Positions 33,018 to 41,871 are shown, counted from the first letter of the stretch. The stretch is DNA of 41,871 nt from an uncultured Candidatus Peregrinibacteria bacterium (GCA_937858825.1 CALMAI010000020.1:1-41871), one strand, 5' to 3'. Translations and numbers: made by a program. The notes: a model not told the origin generated them from the sequence alone.

Positions 33018-35105
33018 TTACTCGTCTGCTTTGGATGTTGCTCCACGTTCTTCTTTAATCTTTTCGGCAACGTTGTTTGGTACTTTGTCGTATTTTTCGA
33101 ACTCCATTGCGTAGGCGGCACGACCTTGAGACATAGATCGGAGGTCGGTTGCGTATCCGAACATTTCTGAGAGTGGAACGTAAGCGTTGATGAACTTGGC
33201 CATTCCACGGTCTCCAGTTTCGTAGATTTGTCCACGTCGTGAGTTAAGGTTACCCATAACGTCTCCGAAGAATTCGTCTGGAGTAGTGACCTCAACTTTC
33301 ATGATTGGTTCAAGAAGAGCTGGGCTTGCCTGTCGGGCAGCTTTTTGGAAGGCGAGAGATCCCGCAACCTTAAAGGCCATTTCGTTCGAGTCGACGTCGT
33401 GGTATGAACCGTCGTAGAGTTCAACTTTTACGTCTACGATTGGGTATCCGGCTACGACACCACGTGTCATTGCTTCCTGAATACCTTTGTCTACTGCAGG
33501 GATGTACTCTCGAGGAATTTTACCTCCAACAATGTTGTTCACGAATTCGTATCCTTTTCCTGCTTCGTTTGGTTCTACCTTAATAAGGACGTGTCCGTAT
33601 TGACCACGACCACCAGTTTGTTTCACATACTTTTCTTCTGCCTGTACCGGGTTTTGGAGTGTTTCCCGGTAAGCAACCTGCGGTCGTCCGATGTTCGCTT
33701 CGACCTTAAATTCACGTTTCATTCGGTCTACGAGAATGTCGAGGTGAAGTTCTCCCATACCAGAGATAAGTGTCTGGCTGGTTTCTTCGTCGGTTTGAAC
33801 CCGGAAGGTTGGATCTTCTTCGGCAAGTTTTTGGAGAGCCATACCCATCTTTTCCTGGTCGGCTTTGGTCTTTGGTTCGATAGCAATTTGGATAACTGGT
33901 TCCGGGAAGGTGATTGATTCAAGAAGAATCGGTGCGTTTTCCGCAGAAAGAGTTTGTCCGGTTCGAACGTTCTTGAGTCCGACTACCGCCGCGATGTCTC
34001 CGGCTTTTACCTGTTTGATCTCTTTTCGGTCGTTTGAGTGCATTTGAAGGAGACGGCTGATGCGTTCTTTGTCTCCGGTTGATGCGTTCAGTGCGTATGA
34101 TCCAGAGTCAACCTTTCCAGAGTACACACGGATGTATGCAAGTTTTCCAACGAATGGATCGGTTGCAATTTTAAAGACGAGAGCGGCGAACGGTTTTGTT
34201 TCGTCTGAAGGTCGTTCTTCTACTTCTTCTGTGTCTGGGTTTGTTCCTTTAATAGGTGGAACATCAAGTGGTGATGGAAGGAAATCGTTTACAGCATCCA
34301 AAACTTTTTGCACACCTTTGTTCGCAAGTGAGCTTCCACAGTAAACCGGGAAGAGTTTGGTCGCGATAACACATCGGCGGAGTCCAGCTTTGAGTTCTTC
34401 AACGCTGATCTCTTCTCCTTCAAGGAATTTTTCCATAACTGCGTCGTCGTTTTCAGCAATTTTTTCAACGAGGATTGCCCGGTACTCTTCCATTTGTTCT
34501 TTTAAATCTTCTGGTACTTCCGCTTCGAGAACGTTTTCTCCCATGTCTCCAGAGAATTTGTAGGCTTGTCTTTCAAGAAGATCGACAACTCCTTCAAATG
34601 AGCTTTCGAATCCAATTGGAAGTTGGGCTGCAACTGCGTGTGGGTTAAGTCGGTCGTGTACTGATTTAAGACTCATGAAGAAGTCAGCTCCAATTTTGTC
34701 CATCTTATTCACAAACGCGATTCGGGGTACTCCATACTTGTCGGCTTGTCGCCATACAGTTTCTGATTGTGGTTCTACACCTTGCGATCCGTCGAAAACC
34801 ACAACTCCTCCATCCAAAACACGCATAGAACGTTCTACTTCGGCGGTGAAGTCTACGTGACCTGGAGTGTCGATAATGTTGTATCGGCAGTCTTTCCATT
34901 CACATGTTGTTGCGGCTGATGTAATGGTGATTCCACGTTCTCGCTCTTGTTCCATCCAGTCCATGGTGGCAGCACCTTCGTGTACTTCTCCGATTTTGTA
35001 GGTGATTCCGGTGTAAAAAAGAATACGTTCTGTGGTTGTTGTTTTACCGGCATCAATGTGGGCGATAATCCCAAAGTTCCGGAGTTTGCGAAGGTCTTCA
35101 GACAT
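33018..35105 (-). CDS. fusA: Elongation factor G
   Basis: EF-G drives translocation and, with RRF, ribosome recycling. The 695-residue protein has [19 protein letters not shown] (15-33), the switch region [44 protein letters not shown] and [10 protein letters not shown]. It continues with the five-domain order typical of FusA1 ([28 protein letters not shown], and a domain V with NSRRGQI). It stands as a one-gene unit with its own promoter and terminator, not in the usual rpsL-rpsG-fusA-tuf order. Confidence 0.99.
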   Translation of the reverse strand: MSEDLRKLRNFGIIAHIDAGKTTTTERILFYTGITYKIGEVHEGAATMDWMEQERERGITITSAATTCEWKDCRYNIIDTPGHVDFTAEVERSMRVLDGGVVVFDGSQGVEPQSETVWRQADKYGVPRIAFVNKMDKIGADFFMSLKSVHDRLNPHAVAAQLPIGFESSFEGVVDLLERQAYKFSGDMGENVLEAEVPEDLKEQMEEYRAILVEKIAENDDAVMEKFLEGEEISVEELKAGLRRCVIATKLFPVYCGSSLANKGVQKVLDAVNDFLPSPLDVPPIKGTNPDTEEVEERPSDETKPFAALVFKIATDPFVGKLAYIRVYSGKVDSGSYALNASTGDKERISRLLQMHSNDRKEIKQVKAGDIAAVVGLKNVRTGQTLSAENAPILLESITFPEPVIQIAIEPKTKADQEKMGMALQKLAEEDPTFRVQTDEETSQTLISGMGELHLDILVDRMKREFKVEANIGRPQVAYRETLQNPVQAEEKYVKQTGGRGQYGHVLIKVEPNEAGKGYEFVNNIVGGKIPREYIPAVDKGIQEAMTRGVVAGYPIVDVKVELYDGSYHDVDSNEMAFKVAGSLAFQKAARQASPALLEPIMKVEVTTPDEFFGDVMGNLNSRRGQIYETGDRGMAKFINAYVPLSEMFGYATDLRSMSQGRAAYAMEFEKYDKVPNNVAEKIKEERGATSKADE

Positions 35106-35185
35106 GTGGATATATAAAGGTTAAATAAGATATGGTTGTTTTTGAGCGATAATCGCACAAGAAAGCCCCTGAAAAGGGCCTTGGT

Positions 35186-35213
35186 ATTATAGGTATGGGA
35201 AGCGGGAAGTCAA
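35186..35213 (-). promoter_or_regulatory. Promoter of fusA
   Basis: The minus strand reads TTGACT (35208-35213), 16 bp, then a perfect TATAAT (35186-35191). The transcript would start near 35179. Its leader of about 75 bases begins around an imperfect hairpin (35163-35182; AAG-CCC with GGG-CTT, one mismatch). Confidence 0.75.
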
Positions 35214-35234
35214 GAGGGGATTTCTGTGCTTCTT

Positions 35235-35648
35235 TTATAATCTCTCTTCCAGCTTTTTGACGCACTTAAGAACGAGGTCGCGGTTTTTGGCAGATTTGAT
35301 CCATTGGGGAAGACGGCTTTCGATGCTTTGGTTGGACCATCCGCTTTCTGGGTCTTTGGTTCTTTCGCGAAGTTTGGCGCTTACGTACTCCTTAATATAT
35401 TGGAGGTGTTCGGGGTTGAGTGCCCAGAGTTCGTGACGGCCGCAACGGGTGCGGAGCCAGAGTTTTGGGAAGTAGGTGTGGATGGGGAGGGATCCTTTTT
35501 TTGTGTATGAGCAGGCGGTGCAGGTGAGTTGTTTGTCGTTGGCAGTTTTGCGAATAACTGCCTTTTTGTCGCACTTTGGACAGTGGATGAAGACGGTGTC
35601 GTATAGTTCGTAGAGTGTTTTTCCTTTTGATTTGAATCTGGAGATCAT
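35235..35648 (-). CDS. Zinc-ribbon protein of unknown function
   Basis: The 137-residue protein has an N-terminal zinc ribbon with Cys23-x2-Cys26 (HCPKC) and Cys43-x2-Cys46 (CTAC). A middle segment reads LWLRTRCGRHELWALNPEHL. The helical C terminus has KLRERTKDPESGWSNQSIESRLPQWIKSAKNRD. I believe small proteins of this zinc-ribbon plus SRLPxWxKSAKNR type exist in other bacteria, but I know no function. The ribbon resembles those in transcription or translation factors. The gene starts about 30 bases after the terminator-like hairpin of a structured leader or ncRNA, which may control it. No SD is present. Confidence 0.8.
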   Translation of the reverse strand: MISRFKSKGKTLYELYDTVFIHCPKCDKKAVIRKTANDKQLTCTACSYTKKGSLPIHTYFPKLWLRTRCGRHELWALNPEHLQYIKEYVSAKLRERTKDPESGWSNQSIESRLPQWIKSAKNRDLVLKCVKKLEERL

Positions 35649-35678
35649 GTGTTAAGGATAGCATTTTTCTGTCTTTGG

Positions 35679-35746
35679 AAAAAGGCGGCAAGGTCGGGCG
35701 TGGTCGGAGCAGGATTGCCCGAATCACGCGCTGTGACTTTGCCGCC
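35679..35746 (-). terminator. Terminator-like hairpin with T5 ending the structured RNA
   Basis: GGCGGCAA (35684-35691) pairs with TTGCCGCC (35739-35746). The stem continues with GTC/GAC after one mismatch. An inner stem has GCGTG/CACGC (35698-35702 with 35725-35729). On the minus strand five T follow directly. As a plus-strand RNA the mismatches would be G-U pairs, so the fold exists on both strands, but only the minus strand has the T-tract. Confidence 0.6.
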
Positions 35747-35932
35747 TGGCGCCCGAGCGTGCGGGAACCGTTGCCTCTGAAATGTGGGGTGGAGGGGGAT
35801 TAGCCCTCCGTTAGACGAGGATCACCCCCTCTCGGTTGTGGATTGAAACCGAAAATGGTTTTTTGAGGATCATCGTCATTACTCCCGGGAAGAGAGCCCG
35901 GCGGAATTGCCGAACTGTCACCTGATGAGGCG
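35679..35932 (-). ncRNA. Candidate structured RNA or riboswitch-like leader, about 250 nt
   Basis: The 425-base gap 35649-36073 has no gene but a GC-rich, highly folded block. A consensus promoter on the minus strand (TTGACA, 17 bp, TTATAC) would start transcription near 35932. The RNA would end in a long hairpin followed by five U at 35679. In between are CCGGG/CCCGG (35885-35889 with 35897-35901), GGAGGG/CCCTCC (35791-35796 with 35804-35809), GGGGTG/CACCCC (35786-35791 with 35823-35828) and AACCG/CGGTT (35766-35770 with 35833-35837). CGGTT has a second partner at 35847-35851, so it could switch. I could not match it to RNase P, tmRNA, SRP, 6S or a common riboswitch class. It lies just upstream of the zinc-ribbon gene. 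Confidence 0.6.
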
Positions 35933-35938
35933 GTAGAG

Positions 35939-35967
35939 GTATAACTTCTTGGTCATAAATTTGTCAA
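35939..35967 (-). promoter_or_regulatory. Promoter of the structured RNA
   Basis: The minus strand reads TTGACA (35962-35967), a perfect -35, exactly 17 bp, then TTATAC (35939-35944). An overlapping TATACC gives an 18-bp spacer. It points into the folded block, not towards the atp operon. Confidence 0.65.
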
Positions 35968-36009
35968 ATGTATAAAAAGATATTCATGAGAATTTAAAAT
36001 TTTTCAGTA

Positions 36010-36038
36010 TTGATTTTTTTAAAAAGTGGGCCTAAACT
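36010..36038 (+). promoter_or_regulatory. Promoter of the atp operon
   Basis: TTGATT (36010-36015), 17 bp, then TAAACT (36033-36038). The predicted start near 36045 leaves about 29 bases before the first ATG. The surrounding sequence 35941-36073 is AT-rich, typical of a promoter. Confidence 0.55.
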
Positions 36039-36073
36039 CTTTCCGACCAAAAATTAAGGGTCAATAATTTTTT

Positions 36074-36349
36074 ATGTCAATTTTCTTGAAAGACGAGGCA
36101 AAAAATAAAGAGGCACTCAATAAAGATGAGCAGGAAAATGCAGCTCATATGGATAAGTTTGCAAAAAAAAGAATTCAGGCACATCTGAACATTGTTCTGA
36201 TCTCTGCTCTTGTGGCCGGGATTGCTGCTTTGATTGGTTACGGAATTGACAGTGTTATGGGAACCAGGCCTATCGCGATTATTGCCGCGGTGCTGCTTTC
36301 TTTCCCGTTGGCGCAGTTTGTGATTATTAAACGATTACGTTCTCTTTAA
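36074..36349 (+). CDS. AtpI/AtpZ-like ATP synthase assembly protein
   Basis: The 91-residue protein has a charged N terminus (about 35 residues) and two membrane helices. The second follows GYGIDSVMGTRPIAII. This fits the small AtpI/AtpZ (F-ATPase gene 1) family at the head of atp operons, which helps c-ring assembly or Mg2+/Ca2+ uptake. Sequence identity in the family is low, so the naming rests on position, size and the two-helix pattern. It begins without SD and is followed by atpB after 5 bases. Confidence 0.7.
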   Translation: MSIFLKDEAKNKEALNKDEQENAAHMDKFAKKRIQAHLNIVLISALVAGIAALIGYGIDSVMGTRPIAIIAAVLLSFPLAQFVIIKRLRSL

Positions 36350-36354
36350 ACATT

Positions 36355-37185
36355 ATGGAAAACACTCCAAACATTGCGGTCGCACCAGAGGTGCTTATGA
36401 ACATTGCAGGGGTCGATGTGACCTCGAGCATGTTGACGGCTGTCTTTGTGACGTTGGTTTTATTTGGATTTGTGTTTTATGTGCGTGCGAAATTGAAGAT
36501 TGTTCCTGGGAATGCGCAGATTGTGGCAGAGGGTGTTGTTGGATTTTTCTACGATCAGCTTTTGCAGGCATACGGAGGTGATGCAAAAAAGGCAAAGCGT
36601 TATTTGGGGCTGATTGTTTCTTTGTTCCTTTTCATTTTTATTTCGAATCAGTTCACAATCATTCCTTTGACACAGAGTATTGTGGCGGATGGAGTGAATG
36701 TGTTCCGGGCGCCGACATCGCACTTTAGTCTTACATTGGCTTTGGCGATTATTACGTTCCTGGTTTCGAATGTGATTGCGATTAGTATGTCGCCAGCCAA
36801 ATGGGCAGGAAACTTTATTAAGATTGGATCGATTCTGAAGATTAGAAAACCGGCTGATGTTGGCCAGGCTTTGCTCGATATCTTTCTTGGACTTTTGGAT
36901 ATTGTTGGTGAGCTTGCGAAGGTGATTTCGCTTTCAGCGCGTCTTTTTGGAAATATTTTCGCTGGAGAGGTTATGGTAGTGGTGATTGCGAGCCTTTCGG
37001 TGTTTACGCGATACATTGTTCCGGTACCATTTTATTTATTGGGACTTTTGTCTGGATTAATTCAAGCTTTGGTTTTCGCGGTGTTGTCGCTCTCGTTTAT
37101 TGCTGGAATGCACAACACCATTGAAGAGGCGGTTGAGCAGGGGAAAGAGGAGAAGTCGAAAAAGAAAGAGGCATTGGCCACTTAA
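36355..37185 (+). CDS. atpB: ATP synthase subunit a
   Basis: Subunit a forms the ion half-channels next to the c-ring. The 276-residue membrane protein has the essential arginine at residue 196 in ISLSARLFGNIFAGE. A conserved last helix has GLIQALVFAVLSLSFIAG. About five to six membrane helices are visible. The end is an added Glu/Lys-rich tail. With the Na+-type c subunit next door it probably carries Na+, which should show in its half-channel residues. Confidence 0.95.
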   Translation: MENTPNIAVAPEVLMNIAGVDVTSSMLTAVFVTLVLFGFVFYVRAKLKIVPGNAQIVAEGVVGFFYDQLLQAYGGDAKKAKRYLGLIVSLFLFIFISNQFTIIPLTQSIVADGVNVFRAPTSHFSLTLALAIITFLVSNVIAISMSPAKWAGNFIKIGSILKIRKPADVGQALLDIFLGLLDIVGELAKVISLSARLFGNIFAGEVMVVVIASLSVFTRYIVPVPFYLLGLLSGLIQALVFAVLSLSFIAGMHNTIEEAVEQGKEEKSKKKEALAT

Positions 37186-37217
37186 ATATACTTATTACTT
37201 ATTTATTTACTTCATAA

Positions 37218-37457
<240 letters not shown>

Positions 37458-37468
37458 TTTTATTTTGA

Positions 37469-37543
37469 GGGTGTTGGCGTCGAAAATTCGTCCTCACTGT
37501 ATGTTTCAATACAGTCTCGTCTGAATTTTCTCGCCGCCTACCC
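37469..37543 (+). promoter_or_regulatory. Large hairpin between atpE and atpF
   Basis: In the 159-base gap, ACTGTAT (37496-37502) pairs perfectly with ATACAGT (37509-37515). GAAAATTC (37482-37489) pairs with GAATTTTC (37523-37530), GGCG (37476-37479) with CGCC (37532-37535) and GGGT (37469-37472) with ACCC (37540-37543). No T-tract follows, so it looks like an mRNA stabiliser or processing site behind atpE, fitting the need for many c subunits. Confidence 0.6.
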
Positions 37544-37566
37544 AAAGTAGAAACTATTTCAACAAA

Positions 37567-37580
37567 GTGCTGAACAGCAC
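37567..37580 (+). repeat. Second inverted repeat before atpF
   Basis: GTGCTGAACAGCAC is an inverted repeat (GTGCT and AGCAC around GAAC), 37 bases before the atpF ATG. It could fold next to the large hairpin. Confidence 0.4.
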
Positions 37581-37616
37581 GTGGAACACACACATTAATT
37601 ATTTACGCGAATCATT

Positions 37617-38114
37617 ATGGAAAGTTTAGGCCGCTTAGGCATTGATATTTCGGCCCTCCTGCTCTACGCAGTCAACTTTGGCATCGTTGTGCTGGTGCTT
37701 GGGAAATTTTTTACCAAACCAGTCATTGAGATGATGGAGAAGCGGCGAAAAGTGATCTCTGACAATGTTGGAGAGGCGGAGAAGCTGAAGGAAGAGCTGG
37801 TGAAGGCTCGCGAAAAAATGGCTCAGGAGAAGGAGGAAATGCAATCCAGGATGGAAGAAGAGATGAAACGGCTCCATCAGGAAATTGAGCAAAAACGTAA
37901 GGATTCTGATGCCGAAATTGATGCGAAGAAAGCAAAGATGATCGAGGATGTGAAGAAAGTAGTAAGTGAGGAGAAGGCCAACCTTAAAGTTGGTGTTCAA
38001 AAGGAGGTTATGGCTTTGGTGGAGAAGATGGTTCTTCACATCGTTCATAACAAGGTACCAAAAGAGGTGATTGAAGAAAGCACCCAAGAAGCATGGAAAC
38101 TTTATAAACAGTAA
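37617..38114 (+). CDS. atpF: ATP synthase subunit b
   Basis: Subunit b forms the peripheral stalk that holds F1 still. The 165-residue protein has one N-terminal membrane helix (about residues 10-33, LLLYAVNFGIVVLVLGKFF) followed by KPVIEMMEKRRKVI. A long charged coiled coil runs to near the end. This is the classic order for b. A single b gene is seen, so a b2 homodimer is expected. It ends one base before atpH. Confidence 0.95.
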   Translation: MESLGRLGIDISALLLYAVNFGIVVLVLGKFFTKPVIEMMEKRRKVISDNVGEAEKLKEELVKAREKMAQEKEEMQSRMEEEMKRLHQEIEQKRKDSDAEIDAKKAKMIEDVKKVVSEEKANLKVGVQKEVMALVEKMVLHIVHNKVPKEVIEESTQEAWKLYKQ

Positions 38115-38115
38115 T

Positions 38116-38799
38116 ATGTTCTTAACAACTCTGGGATCATTTTTGCGGGACGCACTGAAGCTCATGAAGGATGAGCAAGGATTCATGAAGATGGATGAGA
38201 GTGCACGCCGAGCTGCAATTCAAAAGCATTTGGGTGACTATCCGAAGGCGTTTGTGGACTATTTGGCCACTGTGAAAGAGGCCACTTTTTTGGAGCAGGT
38301 TCATGGTTCAATCAACTTTATGAACGATGGATTTTTGTCGGAAAACAAGCAGCTTCTTGAAGCTCTTGCCGATTATGCTGCCAAGGATTTTGCAACAAAA
38401 CTGGATCTGTTTGACCGGAGTTTCTTTTTTGAAAGTGAAGATAAACAGTTGGCAATGTTGAAAGAGGTGTTCCCGGGTGATTCTTTTTTCCGTAAAGCAA
38501 TGCGTGACTATGTTCTGGGATCGACTTATCAGGAGATTTCGGAAGAGGCACAAAAATTCCTACGAGACTTTAAGGAAGAACCAACTATTATTGTTCAGTC
38601 ATCACAAGAGATTGAGAAGGGGATTCGTCAGGAAGTGCGCGCGCATTTTGCCAAGAAACATCCATATTCGTTTCTGGAGTTTCAGATCAATCCACAAATT
38701 ATTGGAGGGCTTCGAGTGTTTATCGATGGGAAAGTGATGGACCACTCTTGGCTTTCTAAGATTCAGAAAATTTCTCAACTTGCTTATCAATTATCTTAA
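38116..38799 (+). CDS. atpH: ATP synthase subunit delta
   Basis: Delta links the peripheral stalk to the top of F1. I start it at ATG 38116, one base after atpF (TAATATG), not at an earlier in-frame ATG inside atpF. The 227-residue protein has a clear C-terminal delta/OSCP signature (NPQIIGGLRVFIDGKVMDHSWLSKIQKI). The N-terminal part, about 170 residues, is divergent and some 40-50 residues longer than common delta chains. Its position confirms the call. Confidence 0.9.
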   Translation: MFLTTLGSFLRDALKLMKDEQGFMKMDESARRAAIQKHLGDYPKAFVDYLATVKEATFLEQVHGSINFMNDGFLSENKQLLEALADYAAKDFATKLDLFDRSFFFESEDKQLAMLKEVFPGDSFFRKAMRDYVLGSTYQEISEEAQKFLRDFKEEPTIIVQSSQEIEKGIRQEVRAHFAKKHPYSFLEFQINPQIIGGLRVFIDGKVMDHSWLSKIQKISQLAYQLS

Positions 38800-38808
38800 T
38801 TATTCATT

Positions 38809-40317
38809 ATGGCTACAGATCAACTACAAGTATTTTTAGAAAACATTGAAGAGGCATTCTTTTTGGACCGGGATGAGTCTGAAGGTGGAGAGACCCGGCA
38901 TGGGGTGATTCAATCCTATAAAGATGGAGTTATTGCGGTGAAGGGTTTGACCGGTTTGAAGATGGGAGAAGTGATTACCGTTCAGGGAACGAATAACCAG
39001 GCATTGGTGATGAACCTTGAGAAGGACATGGCGTACGCGTTGGTTCTTCAGTCTGGAGAAGGGGTTCGTGAAGGCCTTTTTGTTGAAGCGAACGGGCAGT
39101 TCTTGGATTTGGGAGTGAGTGATGATGTGATTGGACGTGTGCTCGATCCAATGGGAGAGCCAGTTGATGGGGGGAGCGCGATTAAGGCAGAGAAACGATA
39201 TCTTCATGAAAAGATTGCTCCGGGTGTGATGACTCGTAAGTCGGTACACCAACCTGTGCAAACCGGTATTTTGGCGATCGATGCGTTGGTGCCGATTGGG
39301 CGTGGACAACGTGAGTTGATTATTGGAGACCGCCAAACTGGTAAAACTGCGGTTGCGATCGACACTATTTTGAACCAAAAAGATCAAGATATGATCTGTA
39401 TTTATGTAGCGGTTGGACAACGTGAATCGAAGACTGCACAAATCTACCGGACATTGAAAGAGCATGGAGCTTTGGATTACTCGTTGATTGTTTCTGCGCC
39501 GTCAGCTTCGTCTGCGGTTATGCAGTTTCTGGCACCATATGCTGGTGCGGCGATCGGTGAGTATTTTATGGATCAGGGAAAAGATGTGTTGATTGTATTC
39601 GATGATCTTTCGAAGCACGCGGTGGCGTATCGTGAAATGTCCCTTCTTCTACGACGACCACCTGGACGTGAAGCGTATCCTGGTGATGTCTTCTATCTTC
39701 ATTCCCGACTTTTGGAGCGGGCTGCGAAGCTGAACGAAAAGTATGGTGGAGGTTCTATGACGGCTCTTCCAATCATTGAAACACAAGCTGGTGACGTATC
39801 TGCGTACATCCCAACCAACGTGATTTCTATTACTGATGGACAGATCTTCCTTGAAACGGATCTCTTTAACCGCGGTGTGCGACCAGCGATTAACGTTGGT
39901 ATCTCTGTATCGCGTGTGGGAGGATCGGCTCAAACCAAGATTATTAAAAAGATTTCCGGAACACTCAAACTGGAGCTTTCTCAGTACTACGAATTGGAAG
40001 CGTTTAGCCAGTTCGCATCTGATCTTGATGAAGCGACCAAGCGAAAATTGACCCGTGGTAAACGAATCGTGGAAGCCATGAAACAAGCTCAAAACTCTCC
40101 ATGGAAACTGTGGCAGGAGGTTGTGATTATCTGGGCTGCGAATGGAGGATTCCTGGATAGCGTTCCAGAGGATGAAGTTGTAGCAAAGATCCATTCGCTT
40201 ATTGCGCACGTGGAAGGAACGCAGGCTGGGCTTGTGGACAAGATTATGGATAAGAAGGAATTGACCGATGATATTAAGACGGAACTGGAGCAGGTTATGA
40301 AAGATTTCTTTAGCTAA
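38809..40317 (+). CDS. atpA: ATP synthase subunit alpha
   Basis: Alpha forms the F1 hexamer with beta and holds the non-catalytic nucleotide sites. The 502-residue protein has the P-loop GDRQTGKT (173-180), LIVFDDLSKHA-type Walker B, RPPGREAYPGDVFYLHSRLLER and SVSRVGGSAQ with the arginine finger. It is normal in length and ends in a helical domain. It starts 9 bases after atpH. Confidence 0.98.
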   Translation: MATDQLQVFLENIEEAFFLDRDESEGGETRHGVIQSYKDGVIAVKGLTGLKMGEVITVQGTNNQALVMNLEKDMAYALVLQSGEGVREGLFVEANGQFLDLGVSDDVIGRVLDPMGEPVDGGSAIKAEKRYLHEKIAPGVMTRKSVHQPVQTGILAIDALVPIGRGQRELIIGDRQTGKTAVAIDTILNQKDQDMICIYVAVGQRESKTAQIYRTLKEHGALDYSLIVSAPSASSAVMQFLAPYAGAAIGEYFMDQGKDVLIVFDDLSKHAVAYREMSLLLRRPPGREAYPGDVFYLHSRLLERAAKLNEKYGGGSMTALPIIETQAGDVSAYIPTNVISITDGQIFLETDLFNRGVRPAINVGISVSRVGGSAQTKIIKKISGTLKLELSQYYELEAFSQFASDLDEATKRKLTRGKRIVEAMKQAQNSPWKLWQEVVIIWAANGGFLDSVPEDEVVAKIHSLIAHVEGTQAGLVDKIMDKKELTDDIKTELEQVMKDFFS

Positions 40318-40338
40318 TTATTAACTCGCACTCAAGCT

Positions 40339-41253
40339 ATGAGCGGATCACTGAACGAAATTAAGAAAAAGATTAAAGCGACCAAGAATACTCGCAAAAT
40401 TACCAAGGCGATGCAGTTGGTGGCGGCGAGTAAGATGCGCAAATTCCAAAAGAAAGCGATTAGTTCGCGTGGTTTTGCGTGGGAGCTGTTGAATATTTTG
40501 AAGCGTGGATTTGATGAGAATACCGACATGTCTTTGTGCGAACAACGTGAGAGCGGAAAGACCGTTTTTGTTCTTTATACTTCTGACAAAGGTCTTTGTG
40601 GAGCGCTTAATTCGCGTTTGATTAAAGGTCTTTTCCAGTCTGGACTGTGGATGAATACGCCGGCTGAGGATCGGATTCTGGTGACGATTGGAAAGAAGAG
40701 TATGGACTACGCGAAGTACAATAATATTCCGATCGACCAATCTTTTAATGGAGTGAATGAGGATATGAGTTCTCTTGAAGCGCTCGATTTGATTGATGCG
40801 ATTCTGGAGTATTGGGATAAGAAGAAGGTGAAGCAGATTGTGATGGCAGCACCACACTATAAGAACTCATTGGTGTTTTATCCTGTGGTGAAGACATTCC
40901 TGCCGTTTGGACTGGAGATGATTGATGAGCATTTGAACGCTGAGGCTTTGGCCGAAGGTTTGGATTCTGTGACAGAGAAGGATGAAGAGGAAGATTTTGA
41001 ACCTCCAATGATTTATGAACCGAGTGAAGCGGAGTTCCAGGAGGAGTTGGTGTTGCAAATTGTGCATGCACTCTTTGTGCAAAGCTTCTTGGAACTGAAA
41101 GCGGCGGAGTATTCGAGCCGTATGATTGCGATGCAAAACGCGACGGATGCGGCTGGGGATATTATCCATCGGCTTACACTTCAATTTAATAAGGCTCGCC
41201 AGGCAGCCATCACCCAAGAAATTGCGGAGCTGGTGAGCGGATCGATGGCTTAA
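40339..41253 (+). CDS. atpG: ATP synthase subunit gamma
   Basis: Gamma is the central shaft. The 304-residue protein has the N-terminal helix LNEIKKKIKATKNTRKITKAMQLVAASKM, the Rossmann part with TSDKGLCGALNS, and the C-terminal helix EYSSRMIAMQNATDAAGDIIHRLTLQFNKARQAAITQEIAEL. An acidic insertion near residues 213-226 (EKDEEEDFEPP) makes it a little longer than usual. Confidence 0.97.
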   Translation: MSGSLNEIKKKIKATKNTRKITKAMQLVAASKMRKFQKKAISSRGFAWELLNILKRGFDENTDMSLCEQRESGKTVFVLYTSDKGLCGALNSRLIKGLFQSGLWMNTPAEDRILVTIGKKSMDYAKYNNIPIDQSFNGVNEDMSSLEALDLIDAILEYWDKKKVKQIVMAAPHYKNSLVFYPVVKTFLPFGLEMIDEHLNAEALAEGLDSVTEKDEEEDFEPPMIYEPSEAEFQEELVLQIVHALFVQSFLELKAAEYSSRMIAMQNATDAAGDIIHRLTLQFNKARQAAITQEIAELVSGSMA

Positions 41254-41283
41254 TCATACTAATAAAACTATTCTTTATCTTAA

Positions 41284-41871
<588 letters not shown>

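Noticed and set aside
35163-35182. Hairpin in front of fusA as terminator of the zinc-ribbon gene
   Set aside because: The stem is short with a mismatch, has no T-tract, and lies downstream of the fusA promoter, so it is a leader structure at most.
35838-35849. GTGGATTGAAAC, which resembles the end of many CRISPR repeats
   Set aside because: It occurs once, with no array of spaced repeats and no cas genes; it lies inside the structured RNA block.
35833-35851. T-arm-like hairpin suggesting a tRNA
   Set aside because: The loop has nine bases and no acceptor, D or anticodon arms can be drawn around it.
35922-35929. CTGATGAG, which resembles the hammerhead ribozyme core
   Set aside because: It is on the plus strand; no stem II followed by GAAA, nor a matching cleavage site, is found downstream.
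38071-38115. Earlier in-frame start for atpH inside atpF
   Set aside because: The added residues are a frame shadow of atpF, and the ATG one base after the atpF stop is the normal arrangement.

Overview
The window looks like a chromosomal core-genome segment of a Patescibacteria (CPR) bacterium, most plausibly Peregrinibacteria-like. This is inferred, not proven. The reasons are: (i) the S10-spc-alpha ribosomal operon runs from S5 straight into L15 with no L30 gene, a known CPR trait; (ii) UGA is a normal stop codon, which argues against the UGA-glycine lineages Gracilibacteria and Absconditabacteria; (iii) pyrimidine biosynthesis genes are present, unlike in many CPR. Almost no gene has a Shine-Dalgarno (SD) sequence, yet near-consensus sigma70-type promoters with 17-bp spacers are easy to find.

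Positions 1-7878 hold a nucleotide-metabolism zone. It has the 3' end of pyrC, then pyrE, pyrD, a HAD phosphatase, an animal-like uridine phosphorylase and pyrF. These are interleaved with a soluble histidine kinase, a half-size GDT1-type transporter, the tRNA hydroxylase trhO and an Asp/Ser/Gly-rich acidic protein gene. Convergent neighbours repeatedly overlap at their 3' ends. The 390-base gap before pyrF holds several inverted repeats with mutually exclusive pairings and a hairpin followed by nine T.

Positions 7894-14964 hold an unknown helical protein, an operon-like set (Ca2+-ATPase, DUF167, rsmA) read leftwards, trmD, and a PP2C-type phosphatase.

Positions 14972-35105 (minus strand) hold the translation block. 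fusA has its own promoter and terminator. tuf has a strong promoter and leads rpsJ-rplC-rplD-rplW-rplB-rpsS-rplV-rpsC-rplP-rpmC-rpsQ-rplN-rplX-rplE-rpsN-rpsH-rplF-rplR-rpsE-rplO-secY-adk-map. A second promoter drives infA-rpmJ-rpsM-rpsK-rpsD-rpoA-rplQ-rplM-rpsI. Many of these proteins carry charged, disordered-looking tails.

Positions 35235-41871 begin with a zinc-ribbon protein gene. It is preceded by a candidate structured RNA of about 250 nt with a consensus promoter (TTGACA, 17 bp, TTATAC) and a terminator-like hairpin with T5. This is the strongest candidate for something undescribed. Then, divergently, comes the F1Fo ATP synthase operon (atpI/Z-like, atpB, atpE, atpF, atpH, atpA, atpG and partial atpD). 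Its c subunit shows a Na+-type, two-carboxylate ion site, and a large hairpin lies between atpE and atpF.

No tRNA, rRNA, CRISPR array or mobile element was recognised.
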